A stretch of DNA of 64,000 nucleotides from Thiothrix lacustris DSM 21227 (GCF_000621325.1 NZ_JHYQ01000015.1:48233-112232); one strand, 5' to 3'; counted from the first letter of the stretch, positions 9,570-18,405 are shown. Notes: generated by a model from the sequence alone, not told the origin. Numbers and translations are program-made.

Positions 9570-10135
9570 GCTTTGACGCGGGAAACGTATTCGCCAGTGC
9601 GGGTGTCGATTTTGAGGATTTCGCCTTCTTCCATGTACAACGGAACTTTGACGGTTGCGTTGGTTTCCAGCGTAGCAGGCTTGGTGCCGCCAGTGGCGGT
9701 ATCACCACGCAGGCCAGGGTCGGTCTGGGTGATTTTTAATTCGACAAAGTTGGGTGGAGTCACTTGCAACGGTACGCCGTTCCACAGGGTGACGATGCAC
9801 TTTTCATTGCCTTTCAGCCATTTGACAGCATCAGCCATCGCGGTTGCGCCTGCATCAAGCTGTTCAAAGTTGCTGCTATCCATGAACGTCCAGTTTTCAC
9901 CGTCAGAATAGAGGTATTCCATATCGCGGTCTTCAACGTCAGCGCCTTCGTGAGTCTCGGTTGACTTGAAGGTTTGTTCGATGGTACGCCCCGTTTTGAG
10001 GTTGCGGACACGGGCGCGGGTGAAGGCTTGGCCTTTACCGGGCTTTACAAAATCGCTTTCCACGACGGTGTAAGGGTCGCCATTGAGGATAATCTTCACA
10101 CCAACTCTTAAATCATTGCTACCATAGGTGGCCAT
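9566..10135 (-). CDS. efp: Translation elongation factor P
   Basis: Relieves ribosome stalling at polyproline motifs. 189 residues in three OB-like domains: an N-terminal KOW-like domain, a central domain and a C-terminal domain ending in [10 protein letters not shown]. The modification site is Lys34 in the loop PGKGQ (32-36), exactly where EpmA acts in Escherichia coli. The 5' end is 41 bases from the divergent epmB start, so a shared control region is likely. This keeps substrate, ligase and aminomutase in one locus. Confidence 0.98.
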   Translation of the reverse strand: MATYGSNDLRVGVKIILNGDPYTVVESDFVKPGKGQAFTRARVRNLKTGRTIEQTFKSTETHEGADVEDRDMEYLYSDGENWTFMDSSNFEQLDAGATAMADAVKWLKGNEKCIVTLWNGVPLQVTPPNFVELKITQTDPGLRGDTATGGTKPATLETNATVKVPLYMEEGEILKIDTRTGEYVSRVKA

Positions 10136-10176
10136 TAGTCCGTCTCCAAAATCATCTAAACGTAAAATAGCCCGCT

Positions 10177-11205
10177 ATGATAACCGGAATCCAGATAAAA
10201 AATCAGGTAGAAAATGTTGTGTCTGCAAAAGTAACTGTTTGGCAGCGTGAATTGGCAGGTGCAGTGCGTGATCCGCTGCTGCTGATGCAGGCGCTGAACT
10301 TAGTCGGCGAAGGTGTCAGTGTGGAAGTAGTGCGCCAGTTCCGTCTGCTGGTTCCGCACAGCTACATGGCTCGCATGAAGCCCGGCGATTGGAACGACCC
10401 GCTCTTACGCCAAGTCTTGCCGCTGGATGATGAGTTGCAAGTGGTAGAAGGTTTCAACCACGATCCAGTCGGCGACCAACCTTCGTTGGTGGCGGATGGG
10501 GTCTTGCACAAGTACCACGGGCGGGTGTTGTTGGTGACGACAGGGGCGTGTGCGGTGCATTGCCGTTATTGTTTCCGGCGGCATTTCCCTTACAGCGAAT
10601 CCAACCCGGTGAAGGGCGAGTGGGAGGGTGCATTAGCCTATATCCGTGCTAACCCGGATGTGCGCGAAGTGATTTTGAGTGGTGGCGACCCGCTTACCTT
10701 GTCGGATGAGCGTTTGGCGCTGTTTTTGGGGCAACTGGCAGCGATGCCGCACATTACGCGGGTACGTTTTCACACCCGTTTGCCAGTGGTGTTGCCGTCG
10801 CGGATTGATGCCGGGTTTTTGCAGCTACTGGCCGGTATTCGCCAGCAAGTGGTGATGGTTATCCACGCCAATCACGCGCAGGAGCTGGCGGCGGATGATG
10901 TGCAGCAAGCGCTGGCTGCTTTGCATTCCGCAGGCGTGACTTTGCTGAATCAGGCCGTGTTGTTACGCGGCGTGAATGACAGTGTGCAGGCGCAAGTCGA
11001 TTTGAGCGAAGGTTTGTTTGCCCAGCGGGTGTTGCCGTATTACCTGCATGTACTGGACCGGGTCGCAGGTGCGGCGCATTTTGAAGTGCCGGAAAGCGAA
11101 GCCTTGCCGTTACTGGAAGGCGTGCGTCAGCGGCTCCCCGGTTTCCTCGTACCTAAACTGGTGCGGGAAGTGGCAGGTGAAAAGGCGAAAACACCCGTGG
11201 TTTAA
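10177..11205 (+). CDS. epmB: EF-P beta-lysylation protein EpmB (lysine 2,3-aminomutase family)
   Basis: Radical-SAM, pyridoxal-phosphate enzyme that converts (S)-alpha-lysine to (R)-beta-lysine for EF-P modification. 342 residues. The radical-SAM cluster motif CxxxCxxC is CAVHCRYC (Cys125, 129, 132), followed by FRRHFPYSE. SGGDPLTL is the aminomutase motif. The C-terminal PKLVREVAGEK carries the likely PLP lysine. It is divergent from efp. Its stop overlaps the convergent PhoD-like gene by four bases. Confidence 0.95.
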   Translation: MITGIQIKNQVENVVSAKVTVWQRELAGAVRDPLLLMQALNLVGEGVSVEVVRQFRLLVPHSYMARMKPGDWNDPLLRQVLPLDDELQVVEGFNHDPVGDQPSLVADGVLHKYHGRVLLVTTGACAVHCRYCFRRHFPYSESNPVKGEWEGALAYIRANPDVREVILSGGDPLTLSDERLALFLGQLAAMPHITRVRFHTRLPVVLPSRIDAGFLQLLAGIRQQVVMVIHANHAQELAADDVQQALAALHSAGVTLLNQAVLLRGVNDSVQAQVDLSEGLFAQRVLPYYLHVLDRVAGAAHFEVPESEALPLLEGVRQRLPGFLVPKLVREVAGEKAKTPVV

Positions 11206-13340
11206 GACAGCGTGTCTGGCGGTATTTCATACGTCAGATTGTTTTCGCGTTCATCGCCGGACAGTAACACTTGCCTGACCACCTCCCCATTCTGCAAATA
11301 CACCAGCGCCACATTCGGGCGGCTGGTGATCCAGTTGAGTTCGGTGCGTAATCTCGGACGCCAATTTTCGATCTTGATGACGCGCCAGAACAACAGGATT
11401 TTCCACCACGGTTTGATGCTGTGCTGCTGTACAGTTTTTCCCGGAATGCCATTCACTTCTACTGCCCAAGTGTTGTAACGGAAAAATCGCCAGAAAAACA
11501 CACGTTCCCACCAAGGCAGGGTTTCTGGGCTGCACGGGCCAAGACGTACCTTGGTGGTCCAGTTGGCGAGGAAGGTTTCCAGCCAGCGGCCTGATTCGGG
11601 GGTATTGCGCATCGCGCTGCTGGTGAGTTGCAGGCATTGCAGGGTAGGGGAGTATTGCCAGTCATTGGTGTCGGACTGCGGTTTTAGCAGGTTACTGCGG
11701 TTGCTGTAATAAGCACGGTTGGCAAAACTGTAATGCACATCGCCGGACAGGAAAGTGACTTTTGTCAGCCCCATCCGCAGTAGCAATGTGTCGAGGAAAA
11801 ACGCAAAGCCGCGCCGATTGGCAACCCAGCTTTCCACGTCGATGCTGCTGGCGCTGAATAGCCCGGTGAAACCGCCCATGAGTACCCCGATTCGGTACAA
11901 CACGTCTTGCAACCATTCGATCGAGGAAAAGCCGAACACGGGTGTGCCGGTCATGAAAATCGGGGTTTGCTGTTGATTTTCTATGTTTAACCATTCGCCG
12001 CGCATTTCGTCGAGTGCGTAGCGATCCATCAATTGCGGGGGCTGGTTATTGCTGCCGAAATTCCGTTGGGTGCGCGAATCCATCACAAAAATCGGCGGGT
12101 TGGTGGGTAACACGAAGCTCCAGCGCCGGAATTTCCATAGGCGAAAATCGAATTCAGCACATTTGTGACGATCCTCCGGGTCATCCAGATGATCCTTGAT
12201 GACTTGGATAAAGCGGGCGGGGTAGTTGTCGGGGTTATTGCCCCAGCCTTGAAAAGCCCAGTAGGCGGCCAAGCCGTTGGATATAACCCGCGTGCCATTG
12301 GCGCTGGCGCTGAGTTTGTCGTACCAACTGCGGTTGAGATTCCAGTCATCGGTGATGTCGTGGTCGTCAAAATTCATGTAGGTGACGATATTGGCGAATG
12401 CCTTGCGTACCTGCGGCTGGCTGCTGACAAAGGTTTGCAGGCTCAAGCGCTCAAAATCTTTGAGCTTTTCGGGGGAATAAGTCCTCATGTGACGTGCGGC
12501 GGCGAGGTCTTCCCTGCCTTCGGGGGGAAACTGGAAACCGACTCGGTTGCCGAATGTGACCAGATACAAGGCGGCGTATTCCCCGAAACTGAGTACGTGG
12601 GCATGTTGGGAGCTGGAGGTCAGGCCGCAGCCAGCTTTCAAAGCGGTACGTTCTTGGGTGCTAATGAGGCAGGCATCGCTGCCATCGGGAAGTGGGATGC
12701 TTTTGCCCATTAATTGCAGTGACAGGGCTTGCAGGTAGGTCATCAGTTCGGGCAGGACATCATCGGCGTAAATCTGGTCGCCAATCAGGAACAGCATCGC
12801 CGGGCGCTGGCTCAAATCATGCTGAGTCTCTTCCAATTGTTCGGTCAGCAGGGCGAGGGAATCTTTGCGTTGAATGCTGCCATCATCATTGAACGTAAGC
12901 CCGTGCGCCTTGCGGCAAGAACCGTAGGCAATGACGCCGAGTTGGCTGGGTATGTAAAAACCGGGGCGGCTTGCGCCTTCCAGACAGACATCATCCAGAT
13001 CCAAAGGCTGTTCGGTCTCCGTGTCCAAAAGTTCGTAGCTGAGCAGAGTGTCTTGAGGAAATGTACCTGCATCAGCTAGCGGGAGTGCTTCCACCAAGGT
13101 GAACCACAATTGTGCGCCGAGTTGCCAGCTTGTGGGGTTGGTACGGTTACGGCGGCGTTGCGGTTTGGGTTCCGGTGGTTGGCTAATCAGCGTGCCGTTG
13201 GCATCGAAAATGCGCAATTCCAACTGCAATTCGCTGCTGCTGGCTAGCCAGACATTGGCGCTGTCAACGGTGACGCGCCGTAGGATGGGACCTGCGAGAA
13301 TGCGCGGCAACACCGGGAGGTCGGGGAGTGTGTGATGCAT
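11202..13340 (-). CDS. PhoD-like metallophosphatase family protein
   Basis: 712 residues from ATG 13340. The metal-binding motifs of the PhoD-like alkaline phosphatase/phosphodiesterase fold appear in order: GDQIYADD (187-194), NFDDHD (323-328) and SGDVHYSF (532-539). No signal peptide is obvious at the N terminus, so unlike classical secreted PhoD it may be cytoplasmic. The N-terminal 140 residues look like a beta-rich domain of the kind that precedes the PhoD core. The true substrate is not known. It is convergent with epmB, overlapping at the stops, and 61 bases downstream of the SNase-like gene, transcribed in the same direction. Confidence 0.8.
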   Translation of the reverse strand: MHHTLPDLPVLPRILAGPILRRVTVDSANVWLASSSELQLELRIFDANGTLISQPPEPKPQRRRNRTNPTSWQLGAQLWFTLVEALPLADAGTFPQDTLLSYELLDTETEQPLDLDDVCLEGASRPGFYIPSQLGVIAYGSCRKAHGLTFNDDGSIQRKDSLALLTEQLEETQHDLSQRPAMLFLIGDQIYADDVLPELMTYLQALSLQLMGKSIPLPDGSDACLISTQERTALKAGCGLTSSSQHAHVLSFGEYAALYLVTFGNRVGFQFPPEGREDLAAARHMRTYSPEKLKDFERLSLQTFVSSQPQVRKAFANIVTYMNFDDHDITDDWNLNRSWYDKLSASANGTRVISNGLAAYWAFQGWGNNPDNYPARFIQVIKDHLDDPEDRHKCAEFDFRLWKFRRWSFVLPTNPPIFVMDSRTQRNFGSNNQPPQLMDRYALDEMRGEWLNIENQQQTPIFMTGTPVFGFSSIEWLQDVLYRIGVLMGGFTGLFSASSIDVESWVANRRGFAFFLDTLLLRMGLTKVTFLSGDVHYSFANRAYYSNRSNLLKPQSDTNDWQYSPTLQCLQLTSSAMRNTPESGRWLETFLANWTTKVRLGPCSPETLPWWERVFFWRFFRYNTWAVEVNGIPGKTVQQHSIKPWWKILLFWRVIKIENWRPRLRTELNWITSRPNVALVYLQNGEVVRQVLLSGDERENNLTYEIPPDTLS

Positions 13341-13401
13341 GATCTTTGCCCTGAGTTGTTGTGTTCTTCTACAAGCATAGGACGAATACACGCAACTTTC
13401 C

Positions 13402-13956
13402 TTAACTTACCTTATGTTTGCGGAAATCCCACGGGGCTTGCGGTTGTTTGTCTTTCCATAAACCGCGTTTGGCTTTGCGTGCCTGTTTTTCAGCAGCAGC
13501 GTAGGCGATTTGGTCGTCTTTGCTTTGTTCTTTCATGTAAGCGGTGTAGTGCCAGCCGCAGCCTGATTGGATTTGGGTGAGGGCTACGTCTTGGCCTTCG
13601 ACAGTGACTTTGCCGAGGACGCGCCCGTAACGGTCGAGTTTGTGGGCTTCCACGGTCGCGGTGAGGTTGATGGCTTGCGTCATCAGGGCTTCCTTGCACT
13701 TTTGACCGAAGGGTTGGGCTTTTTCGGGGGCGTCGATGCCTTGCAGGCGGATTTTGTATGATTGTTTGTTGCTGGCTAGTACGGTGATGGTGTCGCCATC
13801 GCTAACCCCAACCACGCGCCCTTGTGCCAGCACGGTGCCGTCGGCGTTGAGGGTTGCGCCGGGTGGGAGCTGGGCTTGCAGTTTGTTGTCGGGCTTGCTG
13901 TCGAAGCAGCCTGTCAGCAGCAGGGCAGTGAGGGTAAGTGTCAAGTAGCGGGTCAT
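13402..13956 (-). CDS. Thermonuclease (SNase)-like lipoprotein
   Basis: 184 residues. The N terminus is a lipoprotein signal: a hydrophobic stretch with lipobox LLTGC (Cys17). A staphylococcal-nuclease domain follows from about 45 to 180. Residues equivalent to the SNase active site are present: Arg70 in KIRLQGIDAPEK, Asp75, Glu78, and Arg112 in DRYGRVLG. It probably cleaves nucleic acid in the periplasm or at a membrane surface. It is divergent from the DUF938 methyltransferase, 47 bases away. Confidence 0.87.
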   Translation of the reverse strand: MTRYLTLTLTALLLTGCFDSKPDNKLQAQLPPGATLNADGTVLAQGRVVGVSDGDTITVLASNKQSYKIRLQGIDAPEKAQPFGQKCKEALMTQAINLTATVEAHKLDRYGRVLGKVTVEGQDVALTQIQSGCGWHYTAYMKEQSKDDQIAYAAAEKQARKAKRGLWKDKQPQAPWDFRKHKVS

Positions 13957-14003
13957 GTTGTTACCATTGGTTTTGTTTTGTAGATTCTAACGGATGTTGC
14001 CTG

Positions 14004-14600
14004 ATGATAATAAAACCTTTTTCTGAGTCGTGCGAAGAGAACAAAGCGCCGATTCTGGCGGTGCTGGAGCCGTTGTTGCGGGACTGTGCTGCGGTGCTGG
14101 AAGTGGGCAGTGGCACGGGGCAACACGCGGTGCATTTCGCGGCGGCCTTGCCGCAGTTGGTGTGGCATACCAGCGATGTGGCGGTACATCACCCCGGTAT
14201 TCAGATGTGGCTGGATGAGGCGGGTTTGCCGAATACCCGTGCGCCGCTGGCTTTGGATGTGGTGCGCGATGCGTGGCCTGAATTGGCGGTGGATGCGGTG
14301 TATTCTGCCAATACCGTGCACATTATGGGCTGGACGGAAGTGGAGGCATTTTTCGCCGGGGTTGGTAAGCTGTTGTCAGCGGGTGGTTTGTTGGTGCTGT
14401 ACGGCCCTTTTAACTATGACGGGCAGTACAGCAGCGAGAGCAATGCGCGGTTTGATCAGTGGTTGAAGATGCGTGATCCGCGCAGTGGGATTCGCGATTT
14501 TGCCGACCTGAACCGGCTGGCGGAACAGGCGGGGATGCAGTTTCAGCACGATTACACCCTGCCGGTGAATAACCGGCTGTTGGTGTGGCGCAAGGCGTAG
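14004..14600 (+). CDS. DUF938 family SAM-dependent methyltransferase
   Basis: 198 residues from ATG 14004. The class I methyltransferase motif I is LEVGSGTGQHAVHFA (about 33-47), and YSANTVHIMGW and GGLLVLYGPFNYDG fit DUF938. The substrate is unknown. Its last bases are copied at about 17384-17420, where they begin the second copy of a tandem duplication, so the left breakpoint of that duplication lies inside this gene's 3' end. Confidence 0.82.
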   Translation: MIIKPFSESCEENKAPILAVLEPLLRDCAAVLEVGSGTGQHAVHFAAALPQLVWHTSDVAVHHPGIQMWLDEAGLPNTRAPLALDVVRDAWPELAVDAVYSANTVHIMGWTEVEAFFAGVGKLLSAGGLLVLYGPFNYDGQYSSESNARFDQWLKMRDPRSGIRDFADLNRLAEQAGMQFQHDYTLPVNNRLLVWRKA

Positions 14601-14603
14601 TGC

Positions 14604-14960
14604 TTAGTCGTTGGCTTGCAGGGCTTTGCCGTCGAAGTGGATGCCTGCCCAGCCGTGGCGCATGAAAGTGCGGATATTGGCGTGGTTGGTGCCGTCGGGC
14701 GTTGCCAGTACATCGCGGTAATGTTCGCCGAAACAGGCCAGTGTTTGCGCTGCATTCAAGCCTTGCAATTGGGCGAAGGCGAAGAGTTTGCACGAGCCTT
14801 CGTTGGTGCCTGCCGGGTTGCTTACGGTGTCGTCGTCGCTGCCATTGGTGAAGCTTTGCGGAGTGTAGGTGTAGTGCGCGGCGATGGTGGCGAGTACGTC
14901 GGCAAAGACGATTTGCTCGGGGGCGGTGGCGAGTTGGGTTAGTAGGGTGTTGATGGTCAT
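14604..14960 (-). CDS. HopJ-family protein, copy 1
   Basis: 118 residues from ATG 14960. It matches the family named after Pseudomonas syringae HopJ: the core YTPQSFTNG, then NPAGTNEGSCKLFAFA and FGEHYRDVLATPDGTNH. Despite the type III effector name, the family is widespread in free-living bacteria, no secretion system is seen here, and an effector role is not supported. Function unknown. A second copy at 17428-17784 differs at only two residues (Q/H and T/I). Confidence 0.8.
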   Translation of the reverse strand: MTINTLLTQLATAPEQIVFADVLATIAAHYTYTPQSFTNGSDDDTVSNPAGTNEGSCKLFAFAQLQGLNAAQTLACFGEHYRDVLATPDGTNHANIRTFMRHGWAGIHFDGKALQAND

Positions 14961-15059
14961 GGTTGTCTCGGGTGTTTGCGTATGTAGTGATTGCTTGTCT
15001 CGATCATATAACAACGGCTGGAAATGGCGCGTTCAGCCTTATCGGGACAGGGTTTAAGT

Positions 15060-15224
15060 TTACGTTGCGGGCTTGGTTGTGTCGGTGTTTGCGTCTTGCT
15101 GCGCTTGCTCCCATTGCTGCAATGCTGCGCGGTAAATATCCCACACGCAGGGGTCACAGCCGCTTTCGCAGCATTCGTTGGGGGCAGGTGGTTGGGGTTT
15201 TTCGGTGATGGGGGATTGTTGCAT
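15060..15224 (-). CDS. Oxidoreductase-like domain protein, copy 1
   Basis: Small cysteine-rich protein of 54 residues. The motif PQPPAPNECCESGCDPCVWD followed by IY is the signature of the oxidoreductase-like domain, with four closely spaced cysteines that may bind metal. ATG 15224 is chosen because AGGAG lies nine bases upstream. In-frame ATG 15245 would add seven residues but has no ribosome site. Function not known. Copy 2 is at 18235-18405. Confidence 0.72.
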   Translation of the reverse strand: MQQSPITEKPQPPAPNECCESGCDPCVWDIYRAALQQWEQAQQDANTDTTKPAT

Positions 15225-15321
15225 AGCGGTTGCTCCTGATTTCATGGGCGCAACATAGCAATTTGAAGTTGGTTGGGCTAGTTTTTTGCAATATGTGATA
15301 ACTTGTCTAATGCCCCACTCA

Positions 15322-15579
15322 TTAGCCAATCACCAACTCATCTCCCTCACACGGTTCTTGTCCGCCTTGGCGTGTCAGAATGCGTTTGAACGCATCCTTA
15401 TCTGCCCGCTGTTGACGTTCAGTGAAAAAACGGGCGGTTTTCATTGCAGCCAGTTTTTCTGCTACGGCGATAGCGATAAATTGATTGATGCTCACACCGT
15501 CATTGTTTGCCGCTTCATTGACCGCCTCTTTGAGAGAGCGAGGTAGGCGCAGAGGGTAAGTTGCAGTTTGTTGTTTCAT
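15322..15579 (-). CDS. Ribbon-helix-helix antitoxin of a PIN-domain toxin-antitoxin pair
   Basis: 85 residues. The start TYPLRLPRSLKEAVNEAAN followed by GVSINQFIAIAVAEKLA is a ribbon-helix-helix fold of the Arc/HicB-like type. It probably binds its own operator and neutralises the PIN toxin encoded immediately upstream. Its ATG overlaps the toxin stop by four bases (ATGA), with AGGAG upstream inside the toxin gene. Toxin-before-antitoxin order is the less common arrangement for such pairs. A deleted remnant of this gene lies at 18503-18620. Confidence 0.75.
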   Translation of the reverse strand: MKQQTATYPLRLPRSLKEAVNEAANNDGVSINQFIAIAVAEKLAAMKTARFFTERQQRADKDAFKRILTRQGGQEPCEGDELVIG

Positions 15580-16004
15580 ATGCGAATTCTCCTAATAGCA
15601 TCAGCGGGACGCATGGCTTGGATACCGAAACGGGCGGGGGCATCGCCATAATCGCGTAGATTGAAGGTAACAAGTATCTCTGCCCTGCCATTGATAGCGG
15701 TTTCTAACACCATTTCATCGGCTGGGTCATGCAATTGTGGTCGCCACAAAAAGTCCATGTGGACGGGTTCGACCAATGCGATGACTGCATCGACAAAAAT
15801 GCTGGCTTCTTCCTTGCTCAACTGGGCTTCTGTCCAATGGCGCGTTTCCAGACATTTAGCTTCATATTCCAGTGCTAACGGAACGCTTGCTAGTAAACAG
15901 ACTTGTGATGTATCCGCTGCGATTTGCAAAATAGCCGCAGAAGCTCCCGTTGGGCTACGCATGGCAGCGATGATCACATCTGTATCCAAAACACAACAAA
16001 GCAT
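15576..16004 (-). CDS. PIN-domain ribonuclease toxin
   Basis: 142 residues from ATG 16004. MLCCVLDTDVIIAAMRSPTG holds the first PIN acidic residues. The centre carries a conserved Glu (LALEYEAKC), and PADEMVLETAINGRAEILV then VTFNLRDY holds the C-terminal acidic cluster. This is the 'toxin component, PIN family' type, a metal-dependent RNase. It is coupled to the downstream antitoxin by an ATGA overlap. The equivalent gene is missing from the second copy of the tandem duplication. Confidence 0.78.
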   Translation of the reverse strand: MLCCVLDTDVIIAAMRSPTGASAAILQIAADTSQVCLLASVPLALEYEAKCLETRHWTEAQLSKEEASIFVDAVIALVEPVHMDFLWRPQLHDPADEMVLETAINGRAEILVTFNLRDYGDAPARFGIQAMRPADAIRRIRI

Positions 16005-16189
16005 GGTGTTCCTTGTTGACTGGTATCTTATATGACATCTTATGCAATATCTAAAGTTATGGCAAAGAGAGTTTTTGAGCAATCAATGGGTAGATGAAAA
16101 AAGCATCGTGCTGGCGTTTTTGGAAGAGCCGGATGTTGTCGCCAACACTAAAGGAAAGCTGTATCCTATAAGTTTTTTCGGGGATTTCC

Positions 16190-17002
16190 ATGAGAAAAAC
16201 TGGTGCAATTACACTAGAAGAAATAGTTTCTGCCCTAGAAGAACTTGGAGGTCAAGCCCAAGCTAAACTCATCAAGGATAAAGTTACAGAACGTCGAGGT
16301 GGAATGCCTGATCACTATGGTAGTTCACACTCCTATAGAGAGACTATTCAGAAAAAAATTGAAGATCATTGTCCTCAATCTGGTAACTATAAAGGTTTAA
16401 ATGAGGCTGTCTTTGAAAAAACAGAACGGGGCATTTACAGATTGATAATTTCAAAAAATAACGAAAGAATTCAATCTGAAACCTCATTAAAGAATATTGC
16501 CAATGAAAGTGTCAATAGGAATAATTCAAATTCTGAATTGACTTTTGATTCATGTATTTTGACTGTTATTGAGGAGCTTGAAGAATATAAAAATACATAT
16601 ATTGGATTAGATGAGACAACACAAAAAAGCATCATTAACAGTCGAATAGGACAAGGAGATTTTAGAGCAAGATTGCTAGGCTTATGGGGCGACTGTTGCT
16701 CAGTTACTGAATGCAATATATCTGAATTACTAATTGCCTCACATATAAAGCCTTGGCGATTTAGTAACAACTATGAACGCTTAGATGGTTTTAATGGATT
16801 AATGTTGACACCCAATTTAGACAAATTATTTGACCGAGGTTACTTGACATTCAGAAATAATGGTGCTGTTCAATATTCCAGCTTAATAAATGAGGAAAAT
16901 TATAAAATGCTTGGTCTATCTAATGCTCTTAGACTAAGAACTGTCCATAAAGAATCAATCCAGTACTTGGATTTTCATAGGCAGCATATTTTTTTACAAT
17001 AA
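16190..17002 (+). CDS. HNH endonuclease (orphan, AT-rich)
   Basis: 270 residues. The C-terminal half has an HNH nuclease core: RLLGLWGDCCSVTECN, then LLIASHIKPW (the AxHI motif) and LDGFNGLMLTPNLDKLFDRG (the N and H positions). The N-terminal 90 residues look like a winged-helix or restriction-type recognition domain (ITLEEIVSALEELGG; HYGSSHSYRETIQKKIEDHC). Base composition is markedly AT-rich against its neighbours, which suggests horizontal transfer. No methyltransferase partner is adjacent, so it may be a modification-dependent or orphan nuclease. ATG 16190 is the first start giving the full domain. Confidence 0.75.
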   Translation: MRKTGAITLEEIVSALEELGGQAQAKLIKDKVTERRGGMPDHYGSSHSYRETIQKKIEDHCPQSGNYKGLNEAVFEKTERGIYRLIISKNNERIQSETSLKNIANESVNRNNSNSELTFDSCILTVIEELEEYKNTYIGLDETTQKSIINSRIGQGDFRARLLGLWGDCCSVTECNISELLIASHIKPWRFSNNYERLDGFNGLMLTPNLDKLFDRGYLTFRNNGAVQYSSLINEENYKMLGLSNALRLRTVHKESIQYLDFHRQHIFLQ

Positions 17003-17004
17003 AC

Positions 17005-17371
17005 TCACCCCGTCAACGTAACAAACACCTGTGTCATCCTTTCCGGCAACCGCTGCACATTATCCACCACGGTCACGCGCTTGCCGAAAATATCCCGCAC
17101 ATAGTCATCCGCTCGTGGATCAAGGCTAATGCAATAGCTGTAAATGCCTTTCTGATCCAATTCTTTCACCGCTTGGCGCGTATCTTGCGTCAATAGTTGC
17201 GGGTCATCCACGTCAATATCCGACGGTTCGCCATCGGTTAAAATCAGCAGCAGCTTTTTATCCGCCTGTTGATGTTCCAGATAATGCGCAGCATGACGCA
17301 CCGCCGCACCCATCCGCGTCGAATACCCCGCCTGCATGGCCGTCAGCCGCCCCTTCACTTCATCGTTCCAA
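17005..17371 (-). pseudogene. Duplicated 3' fragment of cbbO
   Basis: 367 bases aligned without gaps to 18743-19109, the end of the first cbbO gene, with a few substitutions. It encodes the last 120 or so residues of CbbO (VWA domain, including LTDGEPSD and the C-terminal FVTLTG) but has no promoter, start or N-terminal domains. At 17371-17384 it joins the 3' end of a copied methyltransferase gene. That is the novel joint expected from a tandem duplication whose unit ran from the methyltransferase end to inside cbbO. Confidence 0.9.
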
Positions 17372-17427
17372 GTATTCCTTTCAATAACTGGCTGTTCCGG
17401 CTGTTGGTGTGGCGCAAGGCGTAATGC

Positions 17428-17784
17428 TTAGTCGTTGGCTTGCAGGGCTTTGCCGTCAAAGTGGATGCCTGCCCAGCCGTGGCGCATGAAAGTGCGGATA
17501 TTGGCGTGGTTGATGCCGTCGGGCGTTGCCAGTACGTCGCGGTAATGTTCGCCGAAACAGGCCAGTGTTTGCGCTGCATTCAAGCCTTGCAGGTGGGCGA
17601 AGGCGAAGAGTTTGCACGAGCCTTCGTTGGTGCCTGCCGGGTTGCTTACGGTGTCGTCGTCGCTGCCATTGGTGAAGCTTTGCGGGGTGTAGGTGTAGTG
17701 CGCGGCGATGGTGGCGAGTACGTCGGCAAAGACGATTTGCTCGGGGGCGGTGGCGAGTTGGGTTAGTAGGGTGTTGATGGTCAT
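17428..17784 (-). CDS. HopJ-family protein, copy 2
   Basis: 118 residues, differing from the copy at 14604-14960 by His for Gln in the AFA-LQGLN segment and Ile for Thr in the ATPDG-NH segment. The reading frame and ribosome site are intact, so both copies could be expressed. Function unknown, as for copy 1. Confidence 0.78.
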   Translation of the reverse strand: MTINTLLTQLATAPEQIVFADVLATIAAHYTYTPQSFTNGSDDDTVSNPAGTNEGSCKLFAFAHLQGLNAAQTLACFGEHYRDVLATPDGINHANIRTFMRHGWAGIHFDGKALQAND

Positions 17785-17821
17785 GGTTGTCTCGGTTGGG
17801 TGGTTTGGGAGGATTGCTAAA

Positions 17822-18148
17822 CTATTGGATGTTAACGGCCGTACCGCTAACAGTAACCATCAACATACCACCGCTGTTACCCATCGTGATGTTTTCGTAG
17901 TCTAGGTCGATACCGACGATGGCATTTGCGCCTAGGCTTTGTGCTTGGGCTTCCATTTCAGCAAAGGCGATTTCACGGGCTTTGCGTAATTCCTTTTCAT
18001 AGGAAGCAGAACGTCCGCCGATAATGTCGCGGATTCCGGCAAAAAAGTCTTTGAAGATGTTTGCGCCTAAAATGGCTTCGCCCGTGACGACACCGTGGTA
18101 TTGGGTGATGTGTTTGCCTTCAATCGTCGGGGTGGTGGATTGGATCAT
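17822..18148 (-). CDS. YbjQ/UPF0145 family protein
   Basis: 108 residues matching the YbjQ family of small oligomeric proteins annotated as putative heavy-metal-binding. Conserved features: [14 protein letters not shown], then the helix with [20 protein letters not shown] and the C-terminal strand [13 protein letters not shown]. Role unknown. It is found only in copy 2 of the tandem duplication, between the HopJ-family and oxidoreductase-like genes, so it was probably in the ancestral unit and was deleted from copy 1; insertion into copy 2 is the alternative. Confidence 0.82.
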   Translation of the reverse strand: MIQSTTPTIEGKHITQYHGVVTGEAILGANIFKDFFAGIRDIIGGRSASYEKELRKAREIAFAEMEAQAQSLGANAIVGIDLDYENITMGNSGGMLMVTVSGTAVNIQ

Positions 18149-18234
18149 GGGGCACTCCTGTTTTGCCGTGACTTCTGGTGTTTATCATATAACAACGGCT
18201 GGAAATGGCGCGTTCAGCCTTATCGGGATAGGGT

Positions 18235-18405
18235 TTAAGTTTGCGTTGCGGGCTTGGTTGTGTCGGTGTTTGCGTCTTGCTGCGCTTGCTCCCATTGCTG
18301 CAATGCTGCGCGGTAAATATCCCACACGCAGGGGTCACAGCCGCTTTCGCAGCATTCGTTGGGGGCGGGTGGTTGTGGCTTTTCGGTGATGGGCGATGGT
18401 TGCAT
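18235..18405 (-). CDS. Oxidoreductase-like domain protein, copy 2
   Basis: 56 residues, nearly the same as 15060-15224 (PNECCESGCDPCVWD). A substitution changes the copy 1 stop codon to a sense codon, adding two residues (QT) before the next stop. ATG 18405 keeps the AGGAG ribosome site nine bases upstream. Confidence 0.68.
   Translation of the reverse strand: MQPSPITEKPQPPAPNECCESGCDPCVWDIYRAALQQWEQAQQDANTDTTKPATQT

Larger units (their letters stand above)
14571..15423. repeat. Tandem duplication, copy 1 (methyltransferase tail to antitoxin)
   Basis: This stretch is nearly identical to 17384-18604, in the same orientation. It covers the last bases of the methyltransferase, the HopJ-family gene, the oxidoreductase-like gene and the 3' part of the antitoxin gene. 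Copy 1 lacks the YbjQ gene: 14967-15003 replaces about 390 bases present in copy 2. Substitutions are few, so the duplication is fairly young. Together with the cbbO 3' copy at 17005-17371 it marks one tandem unit. Confidence 0.85.

Noticed and set aside
14604..17784. HopJ genes as type III secretion effectors
   Set aside because: No secretion system, chaperone or hrp box nearby; the family is common in free-living bacteria.
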